The position numbers and the translations under genes are program-made. Below are positions 51,879 through 61,434 of a stretch of 64,000 nt of DNA, piece by piece. Source of the DNA: Bifidobacterium felsineum (GTDB lineage Bacteria; Actinomycetota; Actinomycetes; Actinomycetales; Bifidobacteriaceae); contig NZ_PEBJ01000004.1 of assembly GCF_002802915.1 (NCBI RefSeq), positions 62,001 to 126,000 on the forward strand. Reading direction: 5' to 3'. The first letter of the stretch is position 1; each line of letters begins with the position of its first letter. Below the pieces are notes generated by a model. It ran no database searches. It saw nothing but the letters and a program-made list of their open reading frames with translations, and was not told where the DNA came from.

Positions 51879-54668
51879 TCAGTCCTCGAACGGATCGAAG
51901 TCGCGACGGACGCGACGACGCGGACGCTCGGAACGCTCTTCGCGATCGGCGCGGTAGTCGTCGTAGTTGTCGTCGGTGGCGTAGCGCGGGTTGCGGTCGG
52001 AGCCGCGGCCACGGCCACCACGGCCGGAGGAACGACGGTCATCGCGATCGAAACGATCACCACGATCGGAGGAGCGACGGCGACGCGGACGATCATCATC
52101 ACGATCATCACGATCATCGCGATCGAAACCGCGGCCGCGGCCATTACGGCCACCACGACGATCGTCATCACGATCATCATCACGATCGAAGTCGCGATCA
52201 TCACGGTCAGCGGAGCGACGGCGGCGCGGACGATCATCGTAATCGTCATCGAAGTCGCGGTCATCGTGGTCGACCGGGCGACGGCGGCGCGGACGATCAT
52301 CATCACGATCGTCACGGTCGAAATCATGGTCATCGCGATCGAAGTCGCGACCGCCACGGCCGCCACGGCGGCGATCATCGCGGGAACCACGGGAGCTGCC
52401 ACGGCGATCATCACGGTCGCCGCGCTCGGAACGAGAACCGCCGCGGGAACCGGCGTTGTTGTCCTGATCTTCGAAGCCCGGGATGGCTAGGGAAATCTTG
52501 CCACGATCGTCGACGCCCTGCACGACGACCTCGACGTTGTCGCCTTCCTTGAGCACGTCCTCCACGGAGTCGATGCGCTCACCGTTGGCGAGGTTGCGGA
52601 TCTGGGAGATGTGCAGCAGGCCGTCGGTGCCCGGGGTGAGGTTCACGAAAGCACCGAAGGACGTGGTCTTGACGACCTTGCCGTTGTAGGTCTCGCCGGC
52701 CTGAGGCACGTGCGGGTTGGCGATGGAGTCGATGATCTGCTTGGCCTTCTCAGCGGCCTCGCCACCCTCGGAGGAGATGAAGACGGTACCGTCATCCTCA
52801 ATGGCGATCTCAGCACCAGTATCTTCCTGGATCTGGTTGATCATCTTGCCCTTCGGGCCGATGACCTCACCGATCTTCTCAACCGGAACGGTGGTGGTGA
52901 TGATGCGCGGAGCGTATTCGCTCATCTCAGCCGGACCGTCGATGCACTCGTTGATGACCTCGAGGATGGTGGTGCGAGCTTCCTTAGCCTGCTGCAGAGC
53001 GGCAGCCAGGATGTCAGCCGGAATACCGTCGAGCTTGGTGTCGAGCTGCAGGGCGGTGATGAACTCGGAGGTGCCAGCCACCTTGAAGTCCATGTCGCCG
53101 AAGGCATCCTCAGCGCCCAGAATATCGGTCAGGGTCTTGTAGATGTGCTTGCCATCAACATCACCGGAGACCAGGCCCATGGCGATGCCGGCAACCGGAG
53201 CCTTCAGCGGCACACCGGCAGCGAGCAGGGACAGGGTGGAGGCGCACACGGAACCCATGGAGGTGGAACCGTTGGAGCCAATGGCCTCGGAGACCTGGCG
53301 AATGGCGTACGGGAACTCTTCGCGGCTCGGGAGCACCGGCACAAGAGCCTTCTCGGCGAGGGCGCCGTGGCCGATTTCGCGGCGCTTCGGGGAGCCGACG
53401 CGGCCGGTCTCACCGGTGGAGTACGGCGGCATCTCGTAGTTGTGCATGTAGCGCTTGGACTGCGGGCCGGACAGTGCGTCGATCTGCTGCTCCATCTTGA
53501 GCATGTTCAGAGTGGTGACGCCCAGAATCTGGGTTTCGCCGCGCTGGAACAGGGCGGAGCCGTGCACGCGAGGCACGATGTCCACTTCGGCGGACAGGGT
53601 ACGGATGTCGCGCAGGCCACGGCCGTCGATGCGGTAGTCCTGGGTCAGGATGCGGCGGCGCACGATCTGGCGCTGCAGCTCCTTGAAAGCGTTGCCGAGT
53701 TCCTTGTCCTTCTCGGCGTCATCCAGCTCCGGGAACTCGTTGGCGAGCACCTCGCGCACGTGTTCCTTGATCTCGTGGATGCGGTCCTGACGCGGCAGCT
53801 TCTCGGCGATGGAGAGGGCCTCGTCCAGATCCTTGTGAGCGATTTCGTCGATACGGGAGTACAGCTCGTCGGTGTACTCTGGGAAGAGCTCGAATTCCTT
53901 GGTTTCCTTGGCGGCCTTCTCCTTGAGCTCGTTCTGAGCCTCGCAGATCACCTTGATGAACGGCTTGGCGGCCTCGAGGCCCTGAGCCACAACGGTCTCG
54001 TCCGGCTTGGTCTGGCCCTCGTCGTAGATCAAGTGCCATGCGTTCTTGCCGGCACCGGCTTCGATCATGGCGATGGCGACGTCGCCGTTCTCAATCACGC
54101 GGCCAGCGACCACGATCTCGAACACAGCGCGTTCACGCTCGCTCCAGCGCGGGAAGGCGACCCACTGGCCGTCGATCAGAGCCAGACGCACACCGGAAAC
54201 CGGGCCGGAGAACGGCAGACCGGAGATCATGGTGGAGGCGGAAGCGGCGTTCAGGGCGATGACGTCGTAAGCATCATCCGGGTTCACAGCAAGCACAGTC
54301 TCGACAACCTGCACTTCGTTGCGCAGAGTGTGCGGGAACAGCGGGCGCAGCGGGCGGTCGATGATACGGCAGGCGAGGATGGCCTCGGAGCTCGGGCGGC
54401 CTTCACGGCGGAAGAAGGAGCCCGGGATCTTGCCGGCTGCGTACATCTTCTCTTCCACGTCGACGGTCAGCGGGAAGAAGTCGTAGTTCTCCTTCGGGCT
54501 GGAGCCAGCGGTGGTGGTGGACAGAATCATCGAATCGTCGTCGAGGTAGGCGGCCACAGCACCATCGGCCTGCTGTGCAAGGCGGCCGGTCTCGAAGCGC
54601 AGCGTGCGCTTACCGAACGATCCATTGTCGATTACGGCCTCAACGGCCTTGATTTCGGGACCCTCCAT
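51879..54668 (-). CDS. pnp: Polyribonucleotide nucleotidyltransferase with long Arg/Asp tail
   Basis: Phosphorolytic 3'-5' exoribonuclease and degradosome core; in Actinobacteria it was also described as guanosine pentaphosphate synthetase. Two RNase PH domains ([40 protein letters not shown]) flank a helical domain. A KH domain ([20 protein letters not shown]) and an S1 domain ([20 protein letters not shown]) follow. Residues about 730-929 are an extra tail of Arg, Asp and Gly built from units like [14 protein letters not shown], absent from E. coli PNPase and probably disordered and RNA-binding. A strong AAAGGAGG precedes the ATG. rpsO lies upstream. Confidence 0.96.
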   Translation of the reverse strand: MEGPEIKAVEAVIDNGSFGKRTLRFETGRLAQQADGAVAAYLDDDSMILSTTTAGSSPKENYDFFPLTVDVEEKMYAAGKIPGSFFRREGRPSSEAILACRIIDRPLRPLFPHTLRNEVQVVETVLAVNPDDAYDVIALNAASASTMISGLPFSGPVSGVRLALIDGQWVAFPRWSERERAVFEIVVAGRVIENGDVAIAMIEAGAGKNAWHLIYDEGQTKPDETVVAQGLEAAKPFIKVICEAQNELKEKAAKETKEFELFPEYTDELYSRIDEIAHKDLDEALSIAEKLPRQDRIHEIKEHVREVLANEFPELDDAEKDKELGNAFKELQRQIVRRRILTQDYRIDGRGLRDIRTLSAEVDIVPRVHGSALFQRGETQILGVTTLNMLKMEQQIDALSGPQSKRYMHNYEMPPYSTGETGRVGSPKRREIGHGALAEKALVPVLPSREEFPYAIRQVSEAIGSNGSTSMGSVCASTLSLLAAGVPLKAPVAGIAMGLVSGDVDGKHIYKTLTDILGAEDAFGDMDFKVAGTSEFITALQLDTKLDGIPADILAAALQQAKEARTTILEVINECIDGPAEMSEYAPRIITTTVPVEKIGEVIGPKGKMINQIQEDTGAEIAIEDDGTVFISSEGGEAAEKAKQIIDSIANPHVPQAGETYNGKVVKTTSFGAFVNLTPGTDGLLHISQIRNLANGERIDSVEDVLKEGDNVEVVVQGVDDRGKISLAIPGFEDQDNNAGSRGGSRSERGDRDDRRGSSRGSRDDRRRGGRGGRDFDRDDHDFDRDDRDDDRPRRRRPVDHDDRDFDDDYDDRPRRRRSADRDDRDFDRDDDRDDDRRGGRNGRGRGFDRDDRDDRDDDRPRRRRSSDRGDRFDRDDRRSSGRGGRGRGSDRNPRYATDDNYDDYRADREERSERPRRRVRRDFDPFED

Positions 54669-54981
54669 AGGGTTCCTCCTTTTTACTTATCTGTTATTCC
54701 TACATACAGTTGCGGCTTCAAAGCCGCATGTCCTCTTCAGCGGACGTCACATACCTTGTTTCGGCTGGCCCCTTGGCCACCGTTTCCTCGTGTCAACCCA
54801 TTCATTCGGGTTCTCTTTTCGGCCTTACCTATCTGAACATCGGCACTTGGCTTGACTTGTTTGAACGTAGCGCAGTGCTTGTTTGCGGCCTATCCTCTAA
54901 CCCTCTTGCTGTTGTTGCCGTTGGCTGGCGATATGCAAAACGCCCGAGCACCATTTTAGGCACTCGGGCGGAAGTCTGAAA
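54669..54981 (-). promoter_or_regulatory. pnp leader with hairpin at 54711-54728
   Basis: No gene lies in these 313 bases. TGCGGCT pairs with AGCCGCA (54711-54728) about 45 bases upstream of the pnp start. In E. coli a leader stem is cut by RNase III and mediates PNPase autocontrol; a similar role here is only a possibility. No clear promoter was identified. Confidence 0.4.
54941..54970 (-). terminator. Terminator of rpsO
   Basis: CGCCCGAG pairs with CTCGGGCG (inner CAC/GTG-type pairs extend it) and is followed on the minus strand by TTTTGC, 12 bases after the rpsO stop. Confidence 0.85.
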
Positions 54982-55251
54982 TTATCGACGCAGACCCAGA
55001 CGCTCGATGAGGGAGCGGTAACGGTTGATGTCAACGCCCTTGAGGTAGTCAAGCAGACGACGACGATCACCAATCATGAGCTGCATACCACGACGGGAGT
55101 GATGGTCGTGCTTGTGCTGCTTCAGGTGCTCGGTCAGGTCGGAGATACGCTTGGACAGGAGGGCAACCTGAACCTCGGGGGAACCGGTGTCACCTTCGTG
55201 CGTTGCGTACTCGTTGATAATCTGGGTCTTCTCTTCAGCCGTCAGTGCCAC
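54982..55251 (-). CDS. rpsO: 30S ribosomal protein S15
   Basis: An 89-residue primary 16S rRNA-binding protein that organises the platform of the small subunit. Canonical segments are [39 protein letters not shown] and [27 protein letters not shown] precedes the start. It lies upstream of pnp as in many bacteria, but with its own terminator between them. Confidence 0.97.
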   Translation of the reverse strand: MALTAEEKTQIINEYATHEGDTGSPEVQVALLSKRISDLTEHLKQHKHDHHSRRGMQLMIGDRRRLLDYLKGVDINRYRSLIERLGLRR

Positions 55252-55374
55252 GGCATCCTCCTTAATTGTGTCGTTGCGCGGTGTTCCGTGCGGGCTCGCT
55301 CGAAACGCTCTCTATCCGCGGGCGAAATCACGCCAAATGGATACTTTACGGCAGGGTGCGGACTGCGCAAGTAC

Positions 55375-56046
55375 TCACACTGCAGTCAGCAGACCGCCGA
55401 ACAGTACGACGAACAATGCCAACGCCTCAATCGCAAAGTACAGAATGAAGCTTGCCCAGCTTTTTGTGAGTACGTTGAGCGGCGAGCTTTTCTTGATGAT
55501 GACCAGCAGTCCCACGAAAATCACGGCGTATACGGCGATGCCGATGGCAGCAGCCAGAATGCCGAGATTTGCGGCGTTGGCCAAGGCCGACTGATCGCCA
55601 TACACCACATAAGTGGAGTACCAGAAGTTCAGGTTGAGCATGCTCAGGCCCGCGATGAATTGCTCAAAGGCGAGGCCTAGCACGAATACAATCAGCCATG
55701 GCCAGGATGGCGAGACGACCACCGCCATAGCCAGACCCACATAGGTGATTACCACGGCCACCCAGCCGATCAACGCGATGCCCTGCGGCGCGACGCCATT
55801 GAACATGGAGATGATGGCGTCGGTATTGTTGACAGCCAGCGTGCGGCCGAACCAATACGGTGCGATGATCGCCGCCAGCACGCCCACGATGATGGCCGCC
55901 CAGCGCACCGGATGCGAGCGCCGACGTTCGATGTCCGCCAACGACAGGTCGCTGACCGGAATCGAAGCCTCGGGGTGCTTGGACACCTCAACGGTCTCCA
56001 CTTTGCCGCCCACCACTTCGATAGCCTCGTTGGGTTCCTTGTTCAT
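55375..56046 (-). CDS. Membrane protein, function unknown
   Basis: A 223-residue protein with a charged N-terminus of about 50 residues followed by five hydrophobic segments (WAAIIVGVLAAIIAPYWFG; GIALIGWVAVVITYVGLAMA; WPWLIVFVLGLAFEQFIAGL; LGILAAAIGIAVYAVIFVGL; SFILYFAIEALALFVVLFGG). GAGGCGG before the ATG at 56046 favours it over 56058. No conserved catalytic motif was recognised. It stands alone between rpsO and a decayed transposase-like gene. Confidence 0.75.
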   Translation of the reverse strand: MNKEPNEAIEVVGGKVETVEVSKHPEASIPVSDLSLADIERRRSHPVRWAAIIVGVLAAIIAPYWFGRTLAVNNTDAIISMFNGVAPQGIALIGWVAVVITYVGLAMAVVVSPSWPWLIVFVLGLAFEQFIAGLSMLNLNFWYSTYVVYGDQSALANAANLGILAAAIGIAVYAVIFVGLLVIIKKSSPLNVLTKSWASFILYFAIEALALFVVLFGGLLTAV

Positions 56047-56134
56047 GCACCGCCTCACCCATTATTCGTTGCAGTTTGATTGCGGTGACTATCTTAGCGT
56101 GCCGTCAGTCCAGCCGGCGCTGATACCGTCCAGC

Positions 56135-56688
56135 TCATTCCGCAGACGAAGCAGTATTATCTGCATTATCTGTGGTGTTGTTTACAGCTGATCCGCTGGC
56201 TTGTTTCTTATTCTGCTCCGTATGCAGCAACGCTTCCAGCATGTCTACTTGACGCTCCAGTTCATCGATGCGTCGAACTTGCTGAGAAATCAGTAAGTCA
56301 CGCAAATCGCTGTTTGGAATATCGTTATCGAGACTGCTTGCGCCACGTATTGCCCGGAAAACTGGCGATGAGGATTCCCCCCCCCCCAGGGCCATTTTTA
56401 GGGTTTGACGTATCCGATCCTGCCTGCAGTATCTCGTCCTGCTGTTCACGCCAACGCGCAATACACTGCTCGATACGCTTATAGCCGATTAGCGCGGGGT
56501 CAAGCCCAGCTTCTCGGAACATGCGCACAGGCGACGTCCCCCTGATTGTAATGAATTATGCAGTACCGCTTGAATTCATCGGTATAGGTTATGCGTTTCG
56601 AGGTGGCTCCCGCTACCGACGGCAAAGACTTCAGATACTCAATTTCCTCGGGGCTAAATACCCCGCCGCCACCACTGGCCATTATCAT
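56135..56688 (-). pseudogene. IS3 OrfA-like helix-turn-helix gene, frameshifted twice
   Basis: Three frames together read as one protein. ITYTDEFKRYCIIHYNQGD (frame 1) continues as SPVRMFREAGLDPALIGYKR and IEQCIARWR (frame 2), then as SSPVFRAIRGASSLDNDIPN and DLLISQQVRRIDELERQVDM (frame 3). This is the layout of IS3-type OrfA and related bifidobacterial regulators. The first break is one extra base near 56533, the second is at a run of eleven C (56377-56387). No OrfB partner or inverted repeats were seen, so it is a remnant or a solitary regulator. Confidence 0.7.
56377..56387. repeat. Eleven-C homopolymer tract
   Basis: The tract (eleven G on the coding strand) lies exactly where the reading frame of the OrfA-like gene changes. 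Length change by slippage would rejoin the last two segments. Confidence 0.75.
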
Positions 56689-56867
56689 CCCTTACTTGCA
56701 CTCGGAAGGCTACGAATAAACAGCACGTGCCACAGTTCGGGATAGTAGTCAGTAGGTTACAGACCGTTGTAACCCCGTGAAGAGGCAGTTTTATCCCCGA
56801 TTTTCCTTGGCGAGGAGCACTGACGCAGTGTGATTAATGCGAAATAGAGCACAAATAAGGAAATCGA

Positions 56868-57046
56868 GTGCCACGCAACTGCAAAAACAGCCAAAATGCG
56901 GTTGCGGGGCACTCTGCACTAGTGAAAATAATCAATTTCTGCCGAAAACCGTGCCGCACAAATGCAATTCAAGCGATTTTGCACTCGCGTGCCACAAACG
57001 AGTGCCACGCAACTGCAAAATTGGGGATTTTGCAGTTGCGGGGCAC
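56868..57046. repeat. Alternating-word triple-hairpin element (copy F)
   Basis: 179 bases with six words like GTGCCACGCAACTGCAAAA in + - + - + - order, giving three consecutive stems; the last (57002-57046) is almost perfect. It begins nine bases past the stop of the MBL-fold gene. The rest of the 366-base gene-free stretch 56689-57054 shows only a small GTTACA/TGTAAC hairpin near 56754-56774. Confidence 0.75.
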
Positions 57047-57054
57047 GAATCGCA

Positions 57055-59436
57055 TTATGAAAGAATCCCCTCAATCGCATGTTTTACAAACAAGTGTTCA
57101 GTTCCCTTATACGGTGCAGGCTGATCCCATCCGGCGGCAATCGCAGAACGGCCCTGCGCTACTTTGCTATGAGTAGAGGGAGAAGTCGCATACCCGTTAT
57201 TATCCACGGGTAAAGAGGCAATGCCATTGATATCGACAGGCAAATTGGTCGATAAGAAATCTCCCTCCTTGCGCCGAACAATTGGCCATCCTTCTCCAGT
57301 CAGTTTCCACCCAGCCGTACGGTACTTTTCAATAGCGGCATTAGACGGGTGCCCATACTGACTATTGCCCTTGGTCGTTGTTCCGAATGAAAACAGCAAT
57401 CGAGCGTATTCATCCGCACGACGAGTGGGAGGCTTATTACTCGATGCGGATAATCTTGCACCATGATGGGATGCCGTCATTGCAACAATTTCACCGTACT
57501 GTCTAATGAATTTAAGGAAGGACTTTTTACTCGATGCCTGGAAAGACAGAACCGAAGGCTTTCCAGCTTTCAATGTGCCTACTTGCAGCTGGTTGAATTC
57601 CCTTTGCACTGTATGATAGCCTGCATCAGCCACAAGTAGCCAAACAGCCTTCTTAGAGGAATTCGCCACAGCAATTACAACCCCAACATCATTGGTGCTT
57701 TTAATAGATTGATTCTTATTACCCGGCTTTGTATGAGCCGTTTCACAAATAATAAGCTTTTCCTGATCATTCGATGCATTGCTCGAGTTATTCAGGTCAA
57801 CAACACATAGTGCCGGCAACGTCGAACTCAAATTGTAAACATTCGCACCATTGTTAACGCCAATTGTACCCATTAATTTTGCATAGCTGGCTTGTCCTTT
57901 TTTCGTGGCAGGCTGCTGGGGGACAATCCATGAAAGACTTAGTAACTTAGGTTCCGCGCTAATTCCTAACCAATGATCTTCATCCCAACTAGACAAAATG
58001 ATAAGAGGTTCATTACAAGTACAATATTTAGGTTTTTTAGTTTCATTACTGCCCAATCCAACATCAAAATACGCACAAGGCACACCATTCGCATCAAGCA
58101 AACCAACGCACTGCCCTTGTCCGACGTCAAATACCACCATTTGTTCAACGGCAGGCAGCCCGCTCAATAATTGAGCTACCTGTTGATCTGACGCAGTCGG
58201 CACAGCAGGAGCAGGCACAGCATGTCCTCCACCAGCATTATTCCCATTAACGGCCATACGCAGCACCGAACCATGTCTCGTCAGCAATGTCTCAACATTC
58301 TGTGAACCATTCTCACCATCAATAGCATTGCTAGTATTCACAGCCTTCACGATGCGTGAGGAAACGTTCTCAGATTTATTCTCGCTATCCTCGCTGTTTC
58401 CAATATCAATACGAGTGACATATGGTGTTGGATCCATTAGCCATGACAGTCGATTAGACAGCTGAACAGGCAAACGGTATATTCCAACAGGAGCGAGTGG
58501 AAGCTTCTCCCTTCCTTTTGGATTAGTCCCAACAAAATACTGTTGAACCTGTGCAAGCCCCAAATGCACTGCATACTTACTATTGATGATCCCATGATTT
58601 AGATACGTATAGTCTGGGCTCTGCACTGTGCGCAACCCGCTACTATCACCAATGCACTCGTTGGAGTACTTAGCTCTATCCTTACGAGATAAATCGGCCA
58701 CAGGAAGATAATTAGTGCAGATTATAAACCAACGGCTACGCACATCCTTGCGCCGCGCCCAGACCGGCATGCTTTGAGGCGAATCAGGAACCACATCAAT
58801 GGTGTAAATATCTACATCATCAAATGCATTCGGACGGATATCTCCACCGACTACAGCCTTATGCTGCCGATCAATGTTACGGCGGCGTCCCCAATACGTT
58901 CGATAGTAATTATCAGCTCCTGGATAATCACGATTTAAGGAGACATCCACATTCGTAATCTCGCTCAGCTGGCTTCTTTTAATTAACCTTTTTTCTGTCT
59001 CAGACTGCTGCGCCGGAATAGCCTGACAAAATGCTGGCGACTTTGCATCAATTGCCATAAATATCATATGCAAAGTATCATCATCATCGATTTCACTATG
59101 ATCATATGCAGCAAAGAAACAATGCTTCGCTATCACCTTATTGACATATGTAATAAGATTGCTTTTCCACATGCGATAGCTTTTTAATAAAGTTCTAGGA
59201 TCTTCGTTCTGCAAAGGAGCAATAATATCTATGTCATCTGTTGCAATATGAAGAGCGTATGCAATCCGACTTATTATTTGAGAATCATCAGATTCCGGAT
59301 CATCGCTAAATGTGCTTAAGGCATCCTGATATATGATTTCTCCAGGATATATTTTCGCTGGAGCAGGATACGATCGATAGCATTCATGCAACAATCTACA
59401 TGCTTCAGTAGCACTCATATTGATTTCATGCATCAT
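57055..59436 (-). CDS. ComEC-like metallo-beta-lactamase-fold protein with unknown N-terminus
   Basis: A 793-residue soluble protein; no signal or membrane segment. Residues 1-400 match nothing I recognise. Residues about 430-715 resemble the beta-lactamase-like domain of ComEC: VVFDVGQGQCVGLLD (434-448), IILSSWDEDHWLG (479-491) where stand-alone relatives usually have SHWDxDHW, VADAG (602-606), TASHHGARLS (654-663) and SQYGHPSNAAIEKY (692-705). Relatives of this kind occur in conflict and defence gene sets. AAGGGGA precedes the start. Codon use is more AT-rich than its neighbours, suggesting transfer. It lies just beyond the pilin genes; it is not a sortase. Confidence 0.7.
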   Translation of the reverse strand: MMHEINMSATEACRLLHECYRSYPAPAKIYPGEIIYQDALSTFSDDPESDDSQIISRIAYALHIATDDIDIIAPLQNEDPRTLLKSYRMWKSNLITYVNKVIAKHCFFAAYDHSEIDDDDTLHMIFMAIDAKSPAFCQAIPAQQSETEKRLIKRSQLSEITNVDVSLNRDYPGADNYYRTYWGRRRNIDRQHKAVVGGDIRPNAFDDVDIYTIDVVPDSPQSMPVWARRKDVRSRWFIICTNYLPVADLSRKDRAKYSNECIGDSSGLRTVQSPDYTYLNHGIINSKYAVHLGLAQVQQYFVGTNPKGREKLPLAPVGIYRLPVQLSNRLSWLMDPTPYVTRIDIGNSEDSENKSENVSSRIVKAVNTSNAIDGENGSQNVETLLTRHGSVLRMAVNGNNAGGGHAVPAPAVPTASDQQVAQLLSGLPAVEQMVVFDVGQGQCVGLLDANGVPCAYFDVGLGSNETKKPKYCTCNEPLIILSSWDEDHWLGISAEPKLLSLSWIVPQQPATKKGQASYAKLMGTIGVNNGANVYNLSSTLPALCVVDLNNSSNASNDQEKLIICETAHTKPGNKNQSIKSTNDVGVVIAVANSSKKAVWLLVADAGYHTVQREFNQLQVGTLKAGKPSVLSFQASSKKSFLKFIRQYGEIVAMTASHHGARLSASSNKPPTRRADEYARLLFSFGTTTKGNSQYGHPSNAAIEKYRTAGWKLTGEGWPIVRRKEGDFLSTNLPVDINGIASLPVDNNGYATSPSTHSKVAQGRSAIAAGWDQPAPYKGTEHLFVKHAIEGILS

Positions 59437-59474
59437 GAATTTCCCCTTCTATGAATCATGTTTATATAAGCAAA

Positions 59475-59502
59475 AAGCCGGCCTGATTTCTCAGGTCGAC
59501 TT
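59475..59502 (-). terminator. Terminator after the backbone pilin gene
   Basis: AAGCCGGCCTGA pairs with TCAGGTCGACTT (two mismatches) and is followed on the minus strand by TTTTTGC. It ends the pilin transcript before the MBL-fold gene. Confidence 0.75.
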
Positions 59503-59534
59503 CGGTATTACTCAATTACGAGCAAGTGTCAAGC

Positions 59535-61277
59535 TCAGGCTTCAAGAGCGTGCTTGGTGGAATGGGACTTGGCGAACACGGTCACGCCGGCGCCAGCAAG
59601 CAGAGCGGCGATGACCACGAACAGTGCGGTACCGGCAGCACCGGTGAGCGGCAGCTGCGTAATGGACTTGACGTTCTTCACGGTAGTGAGCTTGTTCGGA
59701 TCGGTGGACGGAGTGACCAGTCCGAGCTTGTCCTTGGAGAAGGTCGCGGAGCCGTCCTTGTTGATGGTGACCTCAAACGTCGGAAGGAACTGGCTGGAGT
59801 AGCCGTTGGGGGCAACGACCTCTTCAACGGTGTACGTGCCTGCAGGCAGACCCTGGAACGACACCACACCCTTGGTGAGGTTGCCATCGGCATTAGTCAG
59901 CGTCTTGCTGTCGAAGCGGGTGGCCTGATCCTTGGTAACGAAACCCCAATGGCCGGTGGTCTCCCAGTCGTTCACCTTGTCGAACCACTTGTAGTAGTTC
60001 ATAGCCTGACCGTTGCCAGTGACACCATCCTTGGTGCTGAGTACAAACTGTGCACCATTCAAACCGAGCACATCGGAATCGACGCCAATCTTCTGGAACT
60101 TGACTTCGGTGGTATTGAGCTTGTTCGGAGTGCCATCGACCCAGTTCTGGTTGTCGTTGCCCACGGAAACCGTGTTGGTCACGCCATCGAAAGCGGCATC
60201 TTCGGTGACAGTAGCGGTATAGCGAACGACCAAAGTCTGCCCATCCTTGCCAGCTACGTTGTTGACCTTGATGACGGTAGTGGTGCCCTTGGTCTGGCCT
60301 CCAGTCTGGGAGTAGAGGACGTAGTCCGTGTCGGCCGTGAGCCTGGTTTCGTTACCATCGAGCTTGCCATTGTTGTTGGCATCGTAGAACACAGTGAAAT
60401 CGTTGGCAGAGGCCGGCACCGCCAGACCCTTGGAAGCCACATCCTTGATGTACAGGGACAGCGGGTGGTCGGCATCATAGTTCCTCGTATCGGCAATCTG
60501 CTCGCTGATGGTGTAGTTCACAGTGTCGCCATAGCCGACGGTACCCTGATCGTCCTTGTCAGACGTCTTGGTTGGCACGTTGTTGTCGGCGTGCTTGGCG
60601 TTGACCTGACCGGTCACAAGAATCAGACCACCATTCGGGTCACTAGGATTCTTCTGAGTCAGGTCAGTGTTAACCACCGGGAATTCATAGTTCGTATTGT
60701 TATCGACGATGGTTGCCACGATGGCGGAGGCACCACCGGACACGGTCTTGCCGTCCTTGTCAGTGGTGGTATCGGTCACGAGGTACCAGCCCTGTGGCAC
60801 GTCGAGCGTCACAGTCTTATCCGCAGCGTTCGCAGCGGCACCGGCAACGGAACCAGCGGTTTCATCCTGCGCCTTCGCCACAGCAGTCAGCTTGTTGGCG
60901 AAGTCACGAAGCTGATCCTGGCCGAGCGTGCTTACGAACGCCGCAGCGTTGTCCTCATAATAAGTCTACCACTTCGAGTCATACTGACCATCCTGCTTGA
61001 CGTTCTTGGCAACGTTCTTGATCGTGTTGTTGAAGCCGCCGATGGTCAGCTGATCGCGCCAACCGCTTGCGGTGGTCACTTCAACTTGATCCTGCGTGGT
61101 GCCCTTAATCAGCTTCAAATCAGCGAACTTGTACGCGGTGTAAGTGTGGCCTGCCTGCGAATTGTTCACTTTGATGCCAGGGTTGGTGGCCGCATTAGCG
61201 GTGGTGGCGCCGAAGGCCAGGCCACCGAGCAGGGTGGCCATAGCGGCAACGCCCGCGAAAAGCTTCCTCATCTTCAT
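59535..61277 (-). pseudogene. Major fimbrial subunit (FimA-like), interrupted by an amber codon
   Basis: 581 codons in one frame except for a TAG at codon 104 (60966-60968). Residues 1-29 are a signal peptide (LFAGVAAMATLLGGLAFGAT). After the stop the frame continues TYYEDNAAAFVSTLG. It then has pilin domains (WYLVTDTTTDKDGKTVSGGA; NYTISEQIADTRNYDADHPL; PAGTYTVEEVVAPNGYSSQF with the Cna-B E-box) and ends LPLTGAAGTALF, a membrane segment and a basic tail. It would be the sortase-polymerised backbone. As written only a 103-residue secreted peptide is made unless the codon is suppressed. GAGAGGA precedes the start. Confidence 0.85.
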
Positions 61278-61434
61278 GAGAAATCCTCTCTTCCTTATTA
61301 CTTCTTTTGCTGGTGGAGTGCTCCATCAGCAGGTTTGTTCTTGCAATCGCGGAGGCTCCAGCCCCCCAAACATGAGGCCTTCGCGATCCGCAAATCTGTA
61401 ATGTGGCGGGGAACTCAGCGATCCGGCTATTGCC

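Noticed and set aside
51830-52552. A frame rich in Asp, His and Arg opposite the pnp tail, with CRISPR-like periodicity
   Set aside because: The periodicity comes from the repetitive codons of the PNPase tail; there are no constant-length spacers or palindromic repeats.
52611-54836. A 741-codon open frame antisense to pnp
   Set aside because: It mirrors the codon bias of pnp on the other strand, lacks a ribosome site and shows no protein family; pnp itself is unmistakable.
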